A stretch of 64,000 bases of DNA from Elusimicrobiota bacterium (lineage in GTDB: Bacteria; Elusimicrobiota; Elusimicrobia; Elusimicrobiales; UBA9959), in assembly GCA_012517285.1 (NCBI GenBank), contig JAAYVG010000005.1, positions 36,331-100,330 on the forward strand. Direction: 5' to 3'. The notes beneath the pieces were generated by a model. The model was given only the letters and a program-made list of their open reading frames with translations, was not told the DNA's origin and did not search any database. The stretch's first letter is position 1; the number at the start of each line of letters is the position of its first letter. Positions 19,242-28,281 of this stretch are shown in pieces. Made by a program: the position numbers and the translations under genes.

Positions 19242-20809
19242 TGGAAAGATTTAAATCGTTATCGTATAATAAACTCTTCATTATAATATTTTTATTATCA
19301 GGAATATTCTTGAACGGATTTGTTGACAAAAGTATATTTTTAGTTATATCAATACTATCATTTGCATATCTGTGGCTTTACAATAAAAAACTATCAGTTG
19401 ATTTTAACTATCTTTGTATGTTTTTTTTATCAGCTGTTGTTAGCACATTCCTATCAGTTGATTTTGAAAATTCATTTCACTGGTTGTATATAAATTTTTT
19501 TTGTGTTATATTCTTTTTTTATTTTTATGGTCTTTCAAATGATGAAAAAAATGATATTCTATTGTTTATAAGGCAGCTCTCATATCTGTTTTCAGTATTT
19601 TTCTTTTTTATTGTACTGTATAAATTTTTCTTAGGAAAACCACTTTATTTTATAGGTAAAAATCCTAACTATTTATCTCTTTTCTTTGGAATTTCTCTTA
19701 TTTTTTCTATCAGCGATTATCTTAAAAAAAAGGATATAGTTTCAGTAATAGTCTTTATCTTATCTATTTCAGGACTCCTGATTATTAACTCAAGGGCATC
19801 ATTCTTTTCTCTCTTTGTTTCAGTATTTATTTTACTTAAAAATAAGATAGGAATAAAAAAAACTTCTATAATTTATATCATTCTTGCCTCAGCCTATCTT
19901 ATGTTTTTCTTTCCGCTATTAAGATACAATCTCAAGCTCTATGATTTGAGGGCTTTTGAAAGGATTGATATCTGGAGTACAGCATTTAAGGCTTTTATGT
20001 CAAGACCAATCTTTGGCTGGGGTGGCGGGGATTTTTCTATTGCGTTTGAGTATTTTAAGTTCCCTTACTTTGACGGGCTTTCATATTACAATCACTCAAC
20101 CTTTCATGCTCACAGCGAGATTTTAAATGTCCTGTGTGAAAATGGTATTGCTGGATTTATTTTTTATCTGCTTTTTATAAAAGAAGTTATATCGCATGTA
20201 AAAAATGTCGATATGAAGATTGTTTTTATATTTTTTACACTCTTCAGCTTTGTTGATATAGTCCTCTACCTTCCATTTTTTAGATTTGGATATTTTATTA
20301 TTGCTGCACTTATGATAGAAAAGCAATATGATTTCATCGTCAGCATTAGAAGATTAGTCTTTGCTATAATTTGTTTCATTGCCATGGAGATTGATATTAT
20401 TTTTGTGGTCCATAATAATCACAAAACACCTGTTGCGGCCTATTCGGCTTTACTGTCATCAAAAAACTATGTTAAAAATGCAGCGATAGTGGAGTATTCC
20501 TTATACTCTAACCCTCATAACGCAGTCCTCTATTTTGAGCTTGGAAGATTCTATTTTAATACAGGTGATATGAGATCTGCTATCTTATATCTTAAAAGGG
20601 CATATGATCTAGAACCACTCTTTAGAAATGCTCTTTTGATGCTTGCTCAGTCTGAGCTTTATGAGAAAAATAATGATATGGCTGAATATTATTTTAAAAG
20701 AATAAATCCAAATCTATCCTTAGTTCCTGATAATTTTTATTCATCATACATAGCTGGATTTAATTCTGTTGCTTATGATAGTGTCTCTAAAATTTTAAGA
20801 GGAAAGTAA
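19241..20809 (+). CDS. Second O-antigen ligase/polymerase (Wzy_C) family membrane protein
   Basis: A 522-residue polytopic protein starting at GTG; the first base is the last base of the previous stop, implying translational coupling. About eleven hydrophobic spans. The core reads ERIDIWSTAFKAFMSRPIFGWGGGDF, then YYNHSTFHAHSEILNVLCENGI, giving the GWG and the HAHSE loop expected of the superfamily. The C-terminal 110 residues are TPR-like (YSNPHNAVLYFELGRFYFNTGD, shown here in part). It is related to but clearly diverged from its neighbour, so the two are an old duplication or two different activities such as polymerase and ligase (inference). Confidence 0.75.
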   Translation: MERFKSLSYNKLFIIIFLLSGIFLNGFVDKSIFLVISILSFAYLWLYNKKLSVDFNYLCMFFLSAVVSTFLSVDFENSFHWLYINFFCVIFFFYFYGLSNDEKNDILLFIRQLSYLFSVFFFFIVLYKFFLGKPLYFIGKNPNYLSLFFGISLIFSISDYLKKKDIVSVIVFILSISGLLIINSRASFFSLFVSVFILLKNKIGIKKTSIIYIILASAYLMFFFPLLRYNLKLYDLRAFERIDIWSTAFKAFMSRPIFGWGGGDFSIAFEYFKFPYFDGLSYYNHSTFHAHSEILNVLCENGIAGFIFYLLFIKEVISHVKNVDMKIVFIFFTLFSFVDIVLYLPFFRFGYFIIAALMIEKQYDFIVSIRRLVFAIICFIAMEIDIIFVVHNNHKTPVAAYSALLSSKNYVKNAAIVEYSLYSNPHNAVLYFELGRFYFNTGDMRSAILYLKRAYDLEPLFRNALLMLAQSELYEKNNDMAEYYFKRINPNLSLVPDNFYSSYIAGFNSVAYDSVSKILRGK

Positions 20810-20827
20810 ATTTAATAGAATATTATT

Positions 20828-21961
20828 ATGGATGCTTATAGAATAAAGAAATACTGTCTTAACCCTGATTCCATACTTATGGCTGGTGATATAAAATTAT
20901 TAAGCACAGGTGATTTGTTTCTTAGTGAAATGCAGGCTATGATAGAACACACTGAAAAGAGTCTGCTCATAGAGTTTTATGAGATAGCTGATGATGACTT
21001 CGGTATAAAATTAAAAGAGTTGCTCATAAATAAGGCAAGGCAGGGTGTAGATATAAAGATAATATATGATAGCATTGGTTCAAGAAATACATCTCAGGGT
21101 TATTTTAATGATATGAGAAAGAATGGGATTGAGGTTATAGAGTATAATCCTATAAGGATGTTTACATCAGTAAGAAGGTGGTTCAGACGTGATCACAGAA
21201 AAATAATGGTTTCAGATTTTACATATTCTATACTCGGTGGTTTTAATCTAAGCCTTGATTATCTACCATATTTTATAGGTGGGAGGAACTGGAAGGATTT
21301 TGGAGTTAGATTTTCAGGTGATGTGGTTTCAATGATAACCAGAATATTTAGAGATAACTGGATTTCTATTGGTGGCAGTGATTTTGAACTCTTGCCTGCG
21401 AGTGTCAGTGGTGATATCCCTGTTTCAATTGTATGGGAACATGGAATAAAAAATATACACTCTATAAGAAGAAGTTATAAGTATGCTATGGATAATGCAA
21501 AGGATTCTATATATATAACAAATGCATACTTTTTGCCCGATGGGCTTATATACAGATGTCTAAAAAGAGCTGTGATAAGGGGAGTGGATGTTAAAATAAT
21601 ACTTCCATTTAAAACTGATCATCCCTATGTGCGAATCGCATCAATGTCAATACTGAAACTTCTCATAAAGCATGGGGTAAAGATCTATGAATGGCAGGGA
21701 GAGGTTCTTCATGCAAAGACTGCTGTTGTTGATGGGGTCTGGGTATCCATAGGTTCACACAACTTTGATCATATAAGTATGCATCACAATCTTGAGATGA
21801 ATATAAATATATTTGATGAAAACATAGGTGCTGATATGAAAAGGCTTTTTGAGAATGATCTGAATAATTCAAAAGAATTGACGTTATCATATATAAACAA
21901 GCTTCCACTTTCTACAAAGATATTCAGTCAGTTCATCTATCTTTTTAGAAACTTTATATGA
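20828..21961 (+). CDS. Cardiolipin synthase-like phospholipase D family protein
   Basis: A 377-residue protein with two HKD motifs: DHRKIMVSD (near residue 120), followed by GGFNLS, and LHAKTAVVDG (near 297), followed by GSHNFD. The pairing and the lack of N-terminal membrane spans are like E. coli ClsB. It would join phospholipid head groups at the inner face of the membrane to make cardiolipin, though other phosphatidyl transfers are possible. It lies 18 bp after the second O-antigen-ligase-like gene and overlaps the next lipoprotein gene by 4 bp, so it may belong to the envelope part of the pil transcript. Confidence 0.8.
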   Translation: MDAYRIKKYCLNPDSILMAGDIKLLSTGDLFLSEMQAMIEHTEKSLLIEFYEIADDDFGIKLKELLINKARQGVDIKIIYDSIGSRNTSQGYFNDMRKNGIEVIEYNPIRMFTSVRRWFRRDHRKIMVSDFTYSILGGFNLSLDYLPYFIGGRNWKDFGVRFSGDVVSMITRIFRDNWISIGGSDFELLPASVSGDIPVSIVWEHGIKNIHSIRRSYKYAMDNAKDSIYITNAYFLPDGLIYRCLKRAVIRGVDVKIILPFKTDHPYVRIASMSILKLLIKHGVKIYEWQGEVLHAKTAVVDGVWVSIGSHNFDHISMHHNLEMNINIFDENIGADMKRLFENDLNNSKELTLSYINKLPLSTKIFSQFIYLFRNFI

Positions 21962-23271
21962 GGCTTTTATTTATTTTTCTTTCTCTTTTTTTAAGCTGTG
22001 AAACCACCGATGAAATATACAATAAGATACTTACTGATAAATTCTTTAGGGGGATAGTTGCTGATAATCTTATAGAGAATAAAAAATATGCTGATATTGG
22101 CGAGATAAAAGAGTTTGAAACATATTCGGAGTTAAGAGGTTATGTCATTTCGCTTGTAGAAAAAAATCCCAAGAAGGCAGCTGAGCTTTTCAGCGGTGTT
22201 GTAAAAGAAACGGGTGGTTATAAAATTGTCAGTGAAAACTATGAATATGAAATCAATCCTGTTTTCAAATCACTCATAGACCAGATGAAAAGAGCATCAT
22301 CTGATAACAGTATCGGGGATGAAAGCAGAAGGGTTTTGTCATCAACTCTTTTTGAAGGTGTATGGAAAAAGCCCGATGGCGATCTCTCTATAACCTCAAA
22401 CAATACTGAAATAAATGATTATAGAGTTACACCTGAGTATAATTCTCTGGACTTAAACGTTAATAAATTATTATCAGAAAAAAGAAACATAGACAGTATA
22501 TGGAATTACCTGAACGAATACTCTGTTAGAGATATAAATGATATATTAAAAAATACTCAGTCTGCATATTTAAAATTTTCTAAATATGTTTCAAGTATAA
22601 GTGGTATGAAAAAAATCAATCCTGAGCAATCGAAGTCTCTTATTTCTATTATTAATGAGGTATCAAAGTATCTTAAATTGAAGGTTCTTGTCATAAGATA
22701 CAGGGAGCTTGAGGAAAGGATAATGGCTTTAAAAAGTATTAGATTAAAAAATAGTTTATCAGATCTGTATAACAGAATGATAGATCTCAGTTCTAAAAAC
22801 AACAGTACAGAGTTTGATAGAGAGTTTATGTCTCTTTTTTCTGATATGGACACAATTGCATCAGAAACAACTGTTTTAAATAATGTGTATGATTTAAAAA
22901 ATAATCTTGAAAGATATTATCCATCGTGTTTTTATGACTGGCTTGTTTATAAAATAAATTATTATATATATCCGTCAAAAAAGTTTTTAGTTATGATGAG
23001 TCAAAAAAAAGATATTCTTCTGTTGCTCAACAAAATTATTTCTGGATACGAGAAAAATGGATTTGATCATATCAATAGCAATCTATTGATTACAGAAAAA
23101 AAATCACTTGATGATGCATTTAAACTGATTGAGGATATGAATGAGATAAAGAATAAAAACAGAAAAATTCAATATTATTTCTTTGATAATTTAATACCTT
23201 ACGATATCTACACTAAAAATGGTAAAAGATATTTTGGTTTGAAATATGCTGAAGAGATAAAAAAGCATTAA
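21958..23271 (+). CDS. Predicted lipoprotein, mostly helical, unknown function
   Basis: A 437-residue protein not recognised. Residues 1-14 form a short lipoprotein signal (FLSLFLSC; Cys14 would be lipidated). The rest is Lys/Asp/Ser-rich and strongly helical, with coiled-coil-like segments around residues 230-330 (YLKLKVLVIRYRELEERIM). No catalytic motif stands out. It overlaps the cardiolipin-synthase-like gene by 4 bp and ends 7 bp before a convergent gene. Confidence 0.65.
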   Translation: MRLLFIFLSLFLSCETTDEIYNKILTDKFFRGIVADNLIENKKYADIGEIKEFETYSELRGYVISLVEKNPKKAAELFSGVVKETGGYKIVSENYEYEINPVFKSLIDQMKRASSDNSIGDESRRVLSSTLFEGVWKKPDGDLSITSNNTEINDYRVTPEYNSLDLNVNKLLSEKRNIDSIWNYLNEYSVRDINDILKNTQSAYLKFSKYVSSISGMKKINPEQSKSLISIINEVSKYLKLKVLVIRYRELEERIMALKSIRLKNSLSDLYNRMIDLSSKNNSTEFDREFMSLFSDMDTIASETTVLNNVYDLKNNLERYYPSCFYDWLVYKINYYIYPSKKFLVMMSQKKDILLLLNKIISGYEKNGFDHINSNLLITEKKSLDDAFKLIEDMNEIKNKNRKIQYYFFDNLIPYDIYTKNGKRYFGLKYAEEIKKH

Positions 23272-23278
23272 GCATATT

Positions 23279-24844
23279 CTATTTTTTTTCCTGATATTCC
23301 TGTTCAGTGTTTATATCCCATATCTCAGTCTTATCAGTATTGTTTAATATACACTCTGCTGCCTTTATCCCTGTTAGCATTGAGTGATCCATGTTGTTAT
23401 ATCTATGCATCCCGTTTCTTCCTATAGGGTATAAGTTTTTAATGCCATTTAAAAAGTCTTTTATCCTATCAATTTCCTCATATGCTCCAAAATATGCTGG
23501 ATATGCCTTTTCTGTTCTTATGGCTGTTCCATCAAGGAAGTCATTGCTATCTATGATGCCAACATTTGAAAGATCTTTTATTGCGATATCTATTAAGTCC
23601 TTATCATCTTTACTCCACAGATGATCATTTTCATTACAGAAGTATTCAACCCCAAGCCATATTTTGTTAACATCGTTTAAAAGATATGGGCTCCAGTTGT
23701 TAAATATTTGCAACCTTCCTGCTACTATACCGCTATCCTGTAAGTATATCCAGTTATCAGGAATAATATTATTAACGGTTCTTTCACCGCTTTTATTCTT
23801 TACCTTCATCCTTTTCATTAAAAGCCCGACAGCTATAAAATCTCTATACAAAAGTTCGTTTGATAATCTTGCAATATTCTCATCCTTTTTATTAAAAGCA
23901 TTTATTAAATCTTTTATCGGCATTGATGATATGAGATAATCTGCGTTATAGTTTGCAATTTCTCCTGTTAGTTTATTTTTAGTGGTTATGGAAAGAACTC
24001 TATCATTCTCTATATTAATACCAATAACCTCAGAGTTTTTAATTATAACTCCACCAGCAGCCTCTATCCTTTTTGCCATCTCATCCCACATCTGACCGGG
24101 TCCTAACTTTGGATAATAAAACTGCCTTATCAAGGTTGTTTCAACAGCTTTTGTGGTTTTATATCTGCTTGAAAAAGTATTAAGAAATATATCCTTTAAA
24201 ATGGATGATATAGAAAGCCCCTGAACTCTCTGTGCACCCCAATCCGGTTTTATCTCATTACAATTTATACCCCATACCTTTTCCGTATAATCCTTAAAAA
24301 ATGTCAGATAAAGCTCTTTACCAAATCTATTAATAAAAAAATCCTCTAAATTTTTCTCATTTTTTATTGGCGATACCATGCTTTTCATATAGCTGAGTCC
24401 GATTTTTGTCATCTTACTGAGTCCAAGATTTCTTATGGTGTTATAGTTAAGTGCAACAGGATAATCAAAGAATTTATGCATATAGTATATTCTTGATGTC
24501 CTTTTCCTTATGAGCATGACATTATCTTCTTTTTCTGGGTCTGGCCCATTGGTGTTATAATCAATATTTCTGTATCTTTCTGTAATTATATCATCGCTTG
24601 ATGGAAATCCTTGTATAGGCATTATTTCTGTCCAGAGTTTTAATATATCATCAGATTTGCTATAAAACCTGTGGCCACCGATATCTATTCTGTTTCCTTT
24701 GTAAGACTCTGTTCTTGCTATACCACCGAGAATTGCTCTTTTTTCTATTATTACTACATTATAATCCTTATTTTTTACAAGCTCATATCCAGCTGTAAGC
24801 CCCGCTGGTCCACCACCTATTATTATCACATTTTTTTTGTTCAT
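23279..24844 (-). CDS. FAD-dependent oxidoreductase, amine oxidase/UDP-galactopyranose mutase-like
   Basis: A 521-residue protein. The N-terminal Rossmann motif is IIIGGGPAGLTAGYEL, followed by IIEKRAILGGIARTE and IGGHRFYSKSD, which is typical of the NAD(P)/FAD amine-oxidase-like family near glycan-synthesis genes and related to UDP-galactopyranose mutase. C-terminal LYPIGRNGMHRYNNMDHSM is the second FAD-contact region. The substrate is not known. It overlaps the GtrA gene by 4 bp, and the pair is at the end of a four-gene minus-strand operon. GtrA-type flippases and such oxidoreductases often act on lipid-linked sugars, so a glycan-modification role is likely (inference). Confidence 0.72.
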   Translation of the reverse strand: MNKKNVIIIGGGPAGLTAGYELVKNKDYNVVIIEKRAILGGIARTESYKGNRIDIGGHRFYSKSDDILKLWTEIMPIQGFPSSDDIITERYRNIDYNTNGPDPEKEDNVMLIRKRTSRIYYMHKFFDYPVALNYNTIRNLGLSKMTKIGLSYMKSMVSPIKNEKNLEDFFINRFGKELYLTFFKDYTEKVWGINCNEIKPDWGAQRVQGLSISSILKDIFLNTFSSRYKTTKAVETTLIRQFYYPKLGPGQMWDEMAKRIEAAGGVIIKNSEVIGINIENDRVLSITTKNKLTGEIANYNADYLISSMPIKDLINAFNKKDENIARLSNELLYRDFIAVGLLMKRMKVKNKSGERTVNNIIPDNWIYLQDSGIVAGRLQIFNNWSPYLLNDVNKIWLGVEYFCNENDHLWSKDDKDLIDIAIKDLSNVGIIDSNDFLDGTAIRTEKAYPAYFGAYEEIDRIKDFLNGIKNLYPIGRNGMHRYNNMDHSMLTGIKAAECILNNTDKTEIWDINTEQEYQEKK

Positions 24845-25245
24845 ATCTTTACACTAAATACCAGATATTTCCTGCCAAAAAAATTCCATACAAGAACTAT
24901 TGCAGTTGATATCAGTTTTGAATACATATAATACACACCATACTTAGCAGTTAAAATCCACATAATAAGCTGATTAAGCAAAAGTCCAATAACTCCTATT
25001 ATGCTGAAGAACAAAAACTCAATATTTTTATTCTTTATGTTTCTCTCATCAAACACCCATATGGTGCTTAGCACATAGTTAACCAAAAGCCCTGCTGTAA
25101 ATGATATTGCTGATGAAACAAGGTAGTACAGAGCAAACTCTTCTGTTAAAAGCCAGAGCACAAAATAATCTACAGCAAAGGATATACCACCAACAACACA
25201 GTATCTTGAAAACTGATGAATAGACTTTTTAAAACAGAAATTCAA
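24841..25245 (-). CDS. GtrA family membrane protein
   Basis: A 134-residue protein with four predicted membrane spans. FSRYCVVGGISFAVDYFVLW at residues 12-31 is the characteristic start, and GLLVNYVLSTIWVF is the second signature. GtrA-like proteins are thought to flip lipid-linked sugars across the inner membrane. It starts 4 bp after the upstream M16 gene stop and overlaps the downstream FAD oxidoreductase by 4 bp, so it is translationally coupled to both. Confidence 0.85.
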   Translation of the reverse strand: MNFCFKKSIHQFSRYCVVGGISFAVDYFVLWLLTEEFALYYLVSSAISFTAGLLVNYVLSTIWVFDERNIKNKNIEFLFFSIIGVIGLLLNQLIMWILTAKYGVYYMYSKLISTAIVLVWNFFGRKYLVFSVKI

Positions 25246-25249
25246 CTTA

Positions 25250-26644
25250 TTAATCCTCTTGCAGGGTTATAACCTTTCCAAAGTTTTCAAGTGGTTTTGC
25301 AAATTTTTTAGAATCACCTATAACAAATATCTGTGAGTTTTTAGTATCATAGAACTCTTTTGCAGAGTTAACCATGTCTTTAATTTTTACTGCATCTATT
25401 CTTGATGTATAATTTGAAAGATAATCAGGTTTGTATCCGTAGAGATCATAGCTTGCTATCTCATCAAGGAGTGCTGATTGTGTCTGAAATCTAAATACAA
25501 ACGAGTTGATTATCTCTGATTTAGCCATATCAAACTCTTTTTCGTCTATCTTATCTGTTTTAACCTTTTCCATCTCTAAAAAAACCTGTTCTATTGCTTC
25601 GTTAACGCTTTCAGGTTTTGTTCCAAGATATGTCATTATAAAGCCAGCCTTATTTCGCTTTGAAAAATATGAATAAACGCTGTAAGCAAGCCCTCTCTTT
25701 GATCTTATCTCATTACCTAATCTGGACTGTATCCCTCCACCCATATACTCGCTTAAAACTGTGAGTGGATACTCCCTGTCATCGTGCCTTGCTATACCCT
25801 TGTTAAGTATGACAACAAATGCCTGTTTCAACGGTTTGTCTATAAGATATACAGTTCTTGTATCAGGTGTTTGAGGCAGTGCTATGTCTGGAAGCTTTAC
25901 ATCTCCCATCTGAATATCTCCAAACTCTTTTTTTATTTTATTGTTCATCTCATTCTCATCAAAATCACCTGCGATAGAAACTATCATATTGTTCGGTATT
26001 ATAAAATTATCCCTGTATGCCTTTAAATCATCCACTGTGATTTTGCTTATTGTTTCAATCTCAGATCTCATACCGTATGGATGGTTTTTACCAAAAAAAA
26101 TCCTTAACGCCTCTCTTGTTGCCTGTCTGTCAGGGTTATCATTTCTTCTTTTGACCATTTCTATGGCTTCCTGTTTTTTTAGCTCAAATTTCTTCTCTTC
26201 AAAAGCAGGGTTTTTTATAAGATCTGAAAGAATGTTAAAAACTTCATCAAAGTCTTTCTTATGAGAAAACATTGATATGCTTGCTTCTTCAGGGCTTATT
26301 GATGTTGTTATCTCAGCACCTAAATACTCTAATTTTTTATCAATCTCATCAGATGAAAAATTTTTACTGCCACCATTTCTTAATACCTCAAAGAAAAGGC
26401 TTCCAAGCCCTGCTTTTTCCTGAGGGTCATAAACGGTCCCAGTTTTAATTAAAACTTCCATCCTGACTGTTGGCAATGTTGCATCCTTTTTTATGTATAT
26501 CTTTAATCCGTTATCAAGGATTAATGGTTTTACAACAGGTGGTTTGAATTCCACATTACCATAGTGCGGTATATTAAGATTGTTTGAATAAAGATTTATG
26601 TTCATAATCATTGCTCCAGTAATAAAATAAATAATTTTTTTCAT
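25250..26644 (-). CDS. M16 family peptidase-like protein, zinc motif absent (regulatory subunit)
   Basis: A 464-residue exported protein with a signal peptide. It has the insulinase fold but the HxxEH zinc motif is replaced: the aligned stretch reads GLGSLFFEVLRNGG. It keeps SRLGNEIRSKRGLAYSVYS, whose Arg and Tyr bind the substrate C-terminus in the non-catalytic subunit of two-chain M16B peptidases. It therefore should act with the active M16 protein encoded 16 bp upstream. A GGAGATCC-like ribosome site precedes the ATG. Likely role: degradation of peptides in the periplasm. Confidence 0.85.
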   Translation of the reverse strand: MKKIIYFITGAMIMNINLYSNNLNIPHYGNVEFKPPVVKPLILDNGLKIYIKKDATLPTVRMEVLIKTGTVYDPQEKAGLGSLFFEVLRNGGSKNFSSDEIDKKLEYLGAEITTSISPEEASISMFSHKKDFDEVFNILSDLIKNPAFEEKKFELKKQEAIEMVKRRNDNPDRQATREALRIFFGKNHPYGMRSEIETISKITVDDLKAYRDNFIIPNNMIVSIAGDFDENEMNNKIKKEFGDIQMGDVKLPDIALPQTPDTRTVYLIDKPLKQAFVVILNKGIARHDDREYPLTVLSEYMGGGIQSRLGNEIRSKRGLAYSVYSYFSKRNKAGFIMTYLGTKPESVNEAIEQVFLEMEKVKTDKIDEKEFDMAKSEIINSFVFRFQTQSALLDEIASYDLYGYKPDYLSNYTSRIDAVKIKDMVNSAKEFYDTKNSQIFVIGDSKKFAKPLENFGKVITLQED

Positions 26645-26660
26645 AGGATCTCCTTAATAT

Positions 26661-28181
26661 TCACTTGCTTTCTACTATATATACAGTAGTTCTGTTGCTT
26701 CTTGTGAGGTATTTGGTTACAACATTAACAACATCCTCACTCCTGACCATTTTTATCTTTTCAAGCATATTCCATGAAAACTTCCAGTTCCCCATTATCT
26801 GCTCATTGTATGCAAGTGTCTGAGCAAACTCAAGATTCGATTCAAGCCCTTTTATTAAATTTATCTGATAATTATTTATAACCTTATCTATTTCCCATTG
26901 CGTTGGTGGGTTGTTCTTGAATTCTGATATTTCTTTCATTATTTCATCATCAAGGGACTGGACATCTGTATCGCCTTTAGGAGCTGAAGCAATAACAAAA
27001 AGTGATGGATATCTGTCACCTGGAGTTGAGGCATAGGCTCCGGTGTATAGAGCCATATTCTTTTCCTCCACAAGTGATTTATAAAGCCTTGATGTACTGC
27101 CATTTGCTAGTATATCAGCAGCAACTATTAACGCTGGCATATCAGCTGAGTTAATTCCAGGGTTTTTAAATCCCATTATTATGGATGATTTTGATGGAAA
27201 TGATACCTTTATTATTTTTTCCTCTATTTGCTTTGGTTCCTTTGTATAATTTGTATCAGTTATGTTTGAGGCTTTCCAGTCAGCAAAATATTTTTCAGCT
27301 AACTTGATTGTCTTTACAGGATCTATATCACCAACTATAGCAAGCGTTGCATTGTTCGGTACATAAAATTTCTGATAGAAAGCGAATGCGTTGGGCCTTA
27401 ACAGATGTGATACATCATCCTCAAATCCTATAACAGGGTTATGATATGGATGTGCTATAAATGCGTTTGAAAAAAGCTTATCCCAGCTTATTCTATTAGG
27501 GTTTGTTTCATACATCCTCAGCTCCTCATGGACCACATCCCTTTCCTTATAAAAATCCCTCATAGCAGGATTTTTGAATCTATCAGACTCTATTTTAAAA
27601 TATGCTTCCATTCTATCGGCTGGAAGCTCTATGACATAACCTGTATAGTCATTTGATGTGAATGCGTTTAGATTGTGCTGACCTAACTCATTGTATATTT
27701 TCCATAGTTCTTCTCTTATCTGATACTTCTCTGCCTCATCTGTAAGCTTTTTGTATTCTTCATTCAATTTCTTTAATTTTTCCTCATCCCTTAACTCTTT
27801 TTTATCCTCACTTGAGATCTCTGACTGAATTTCATCTATCCTATCAAGGATCAGCTTCTCCTTTTCATAGTCCTTTGTCCCTATGTTTGCAGTTCCTTTA
27901 AAAGCCATATGTTCAAACATATGAGCAAGCCCAGTCTGGCCTTGGATATTGTCAACATTACCAACCTTAAACATCATAGTATATGATACAGTCGGTACAA
28001 AATTTTTTTCAAGCATCAGTATCTTTAAACCATTTTTGAGTTTATATGAAATCACCTGAGGATACTGTGGATTTTCCTCAACAGTAGCTCCCATTTTTTT
28101 TAGTTCATTAGCTGTTTCTTTTTCCATAGAATAGACTCCCTGTGAAAGCATTAAAGTTAAAAAAAACATAACAAGTTTCAT
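26661..28181 (-). CDS. M16 family zinc peptidase, catalytic subunit
   Basis: A 506-residue exported peptidase. The zinc-binding motif HMFEH (in GLAHMFEHMAFKG, near residue 85) is intact, and the third ligand Glu lies in ERDVVHEELRM downstream. A charged coiled-coil insertion (about residues 105-150) separates the two. The start is the ATG at 28181: GGAGG lies just upstream, and the TTG four codons earlier falls inside that ribosome site. A signal peptide follows (MKLVMFFLTLMLSQGVYS). It heads the operon with its inactive partner, GtrA and an FAD oxidoreductase, and is divergent from the dehydrogenase at 28282. Confidence 0.88.
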   Translation of the reverse strand: MKLVMFFLTLMLSQGVYSMEKETANELKKMGATVEENPQYPQVISYKLKNGLKILMLEKNFVPTVSYTMMFKVGNVDNIQGQTGLAHMFEHMAFKGTANIGTKDYEKEKLILDRIDEIQSEISSEDKKELRDEEKLKKLNEEYKKLTDEAEKYQIREELWKIYNELGQHNLNAFTSNDYTGYVIELPADRMEAYFKIESDRFKNPAMRDFYKERDVVHEELRMYETNPNRISWDKLFSNAFIAHPYHNPVIGFEDDVSHLLRPNAFAFYQKFYVPNNATLAIVGDIDPVKTIKLAEKYFADWKASNITDTNYTKEPKQIEEKIIKVSFPSKSSIIMGFKNPGINSADMPALIVAADILANGSTSRLYKSLVEEKNMALYTGAYASTPGDRYPSLFVIASAPKGDTDVQSLDDEIMKEISEFKNNPPTQWEIDKVINNYQINLIKGLESNLEFAQTLAYNEQIMGNWKFSWNMLEKIKMVRSEDVVNVVTKYLTRSNRTTVYIVESK

Positions 28182-28281
28182 TTTTTCCTCCAACTTAGCT
28201 TTACTTTTGCTTTAAATATTATATAATTTTTTTAAGAGTAAATTATAAATTTATAGGCCTTATGGCAAAGGGGAGTTTCTT

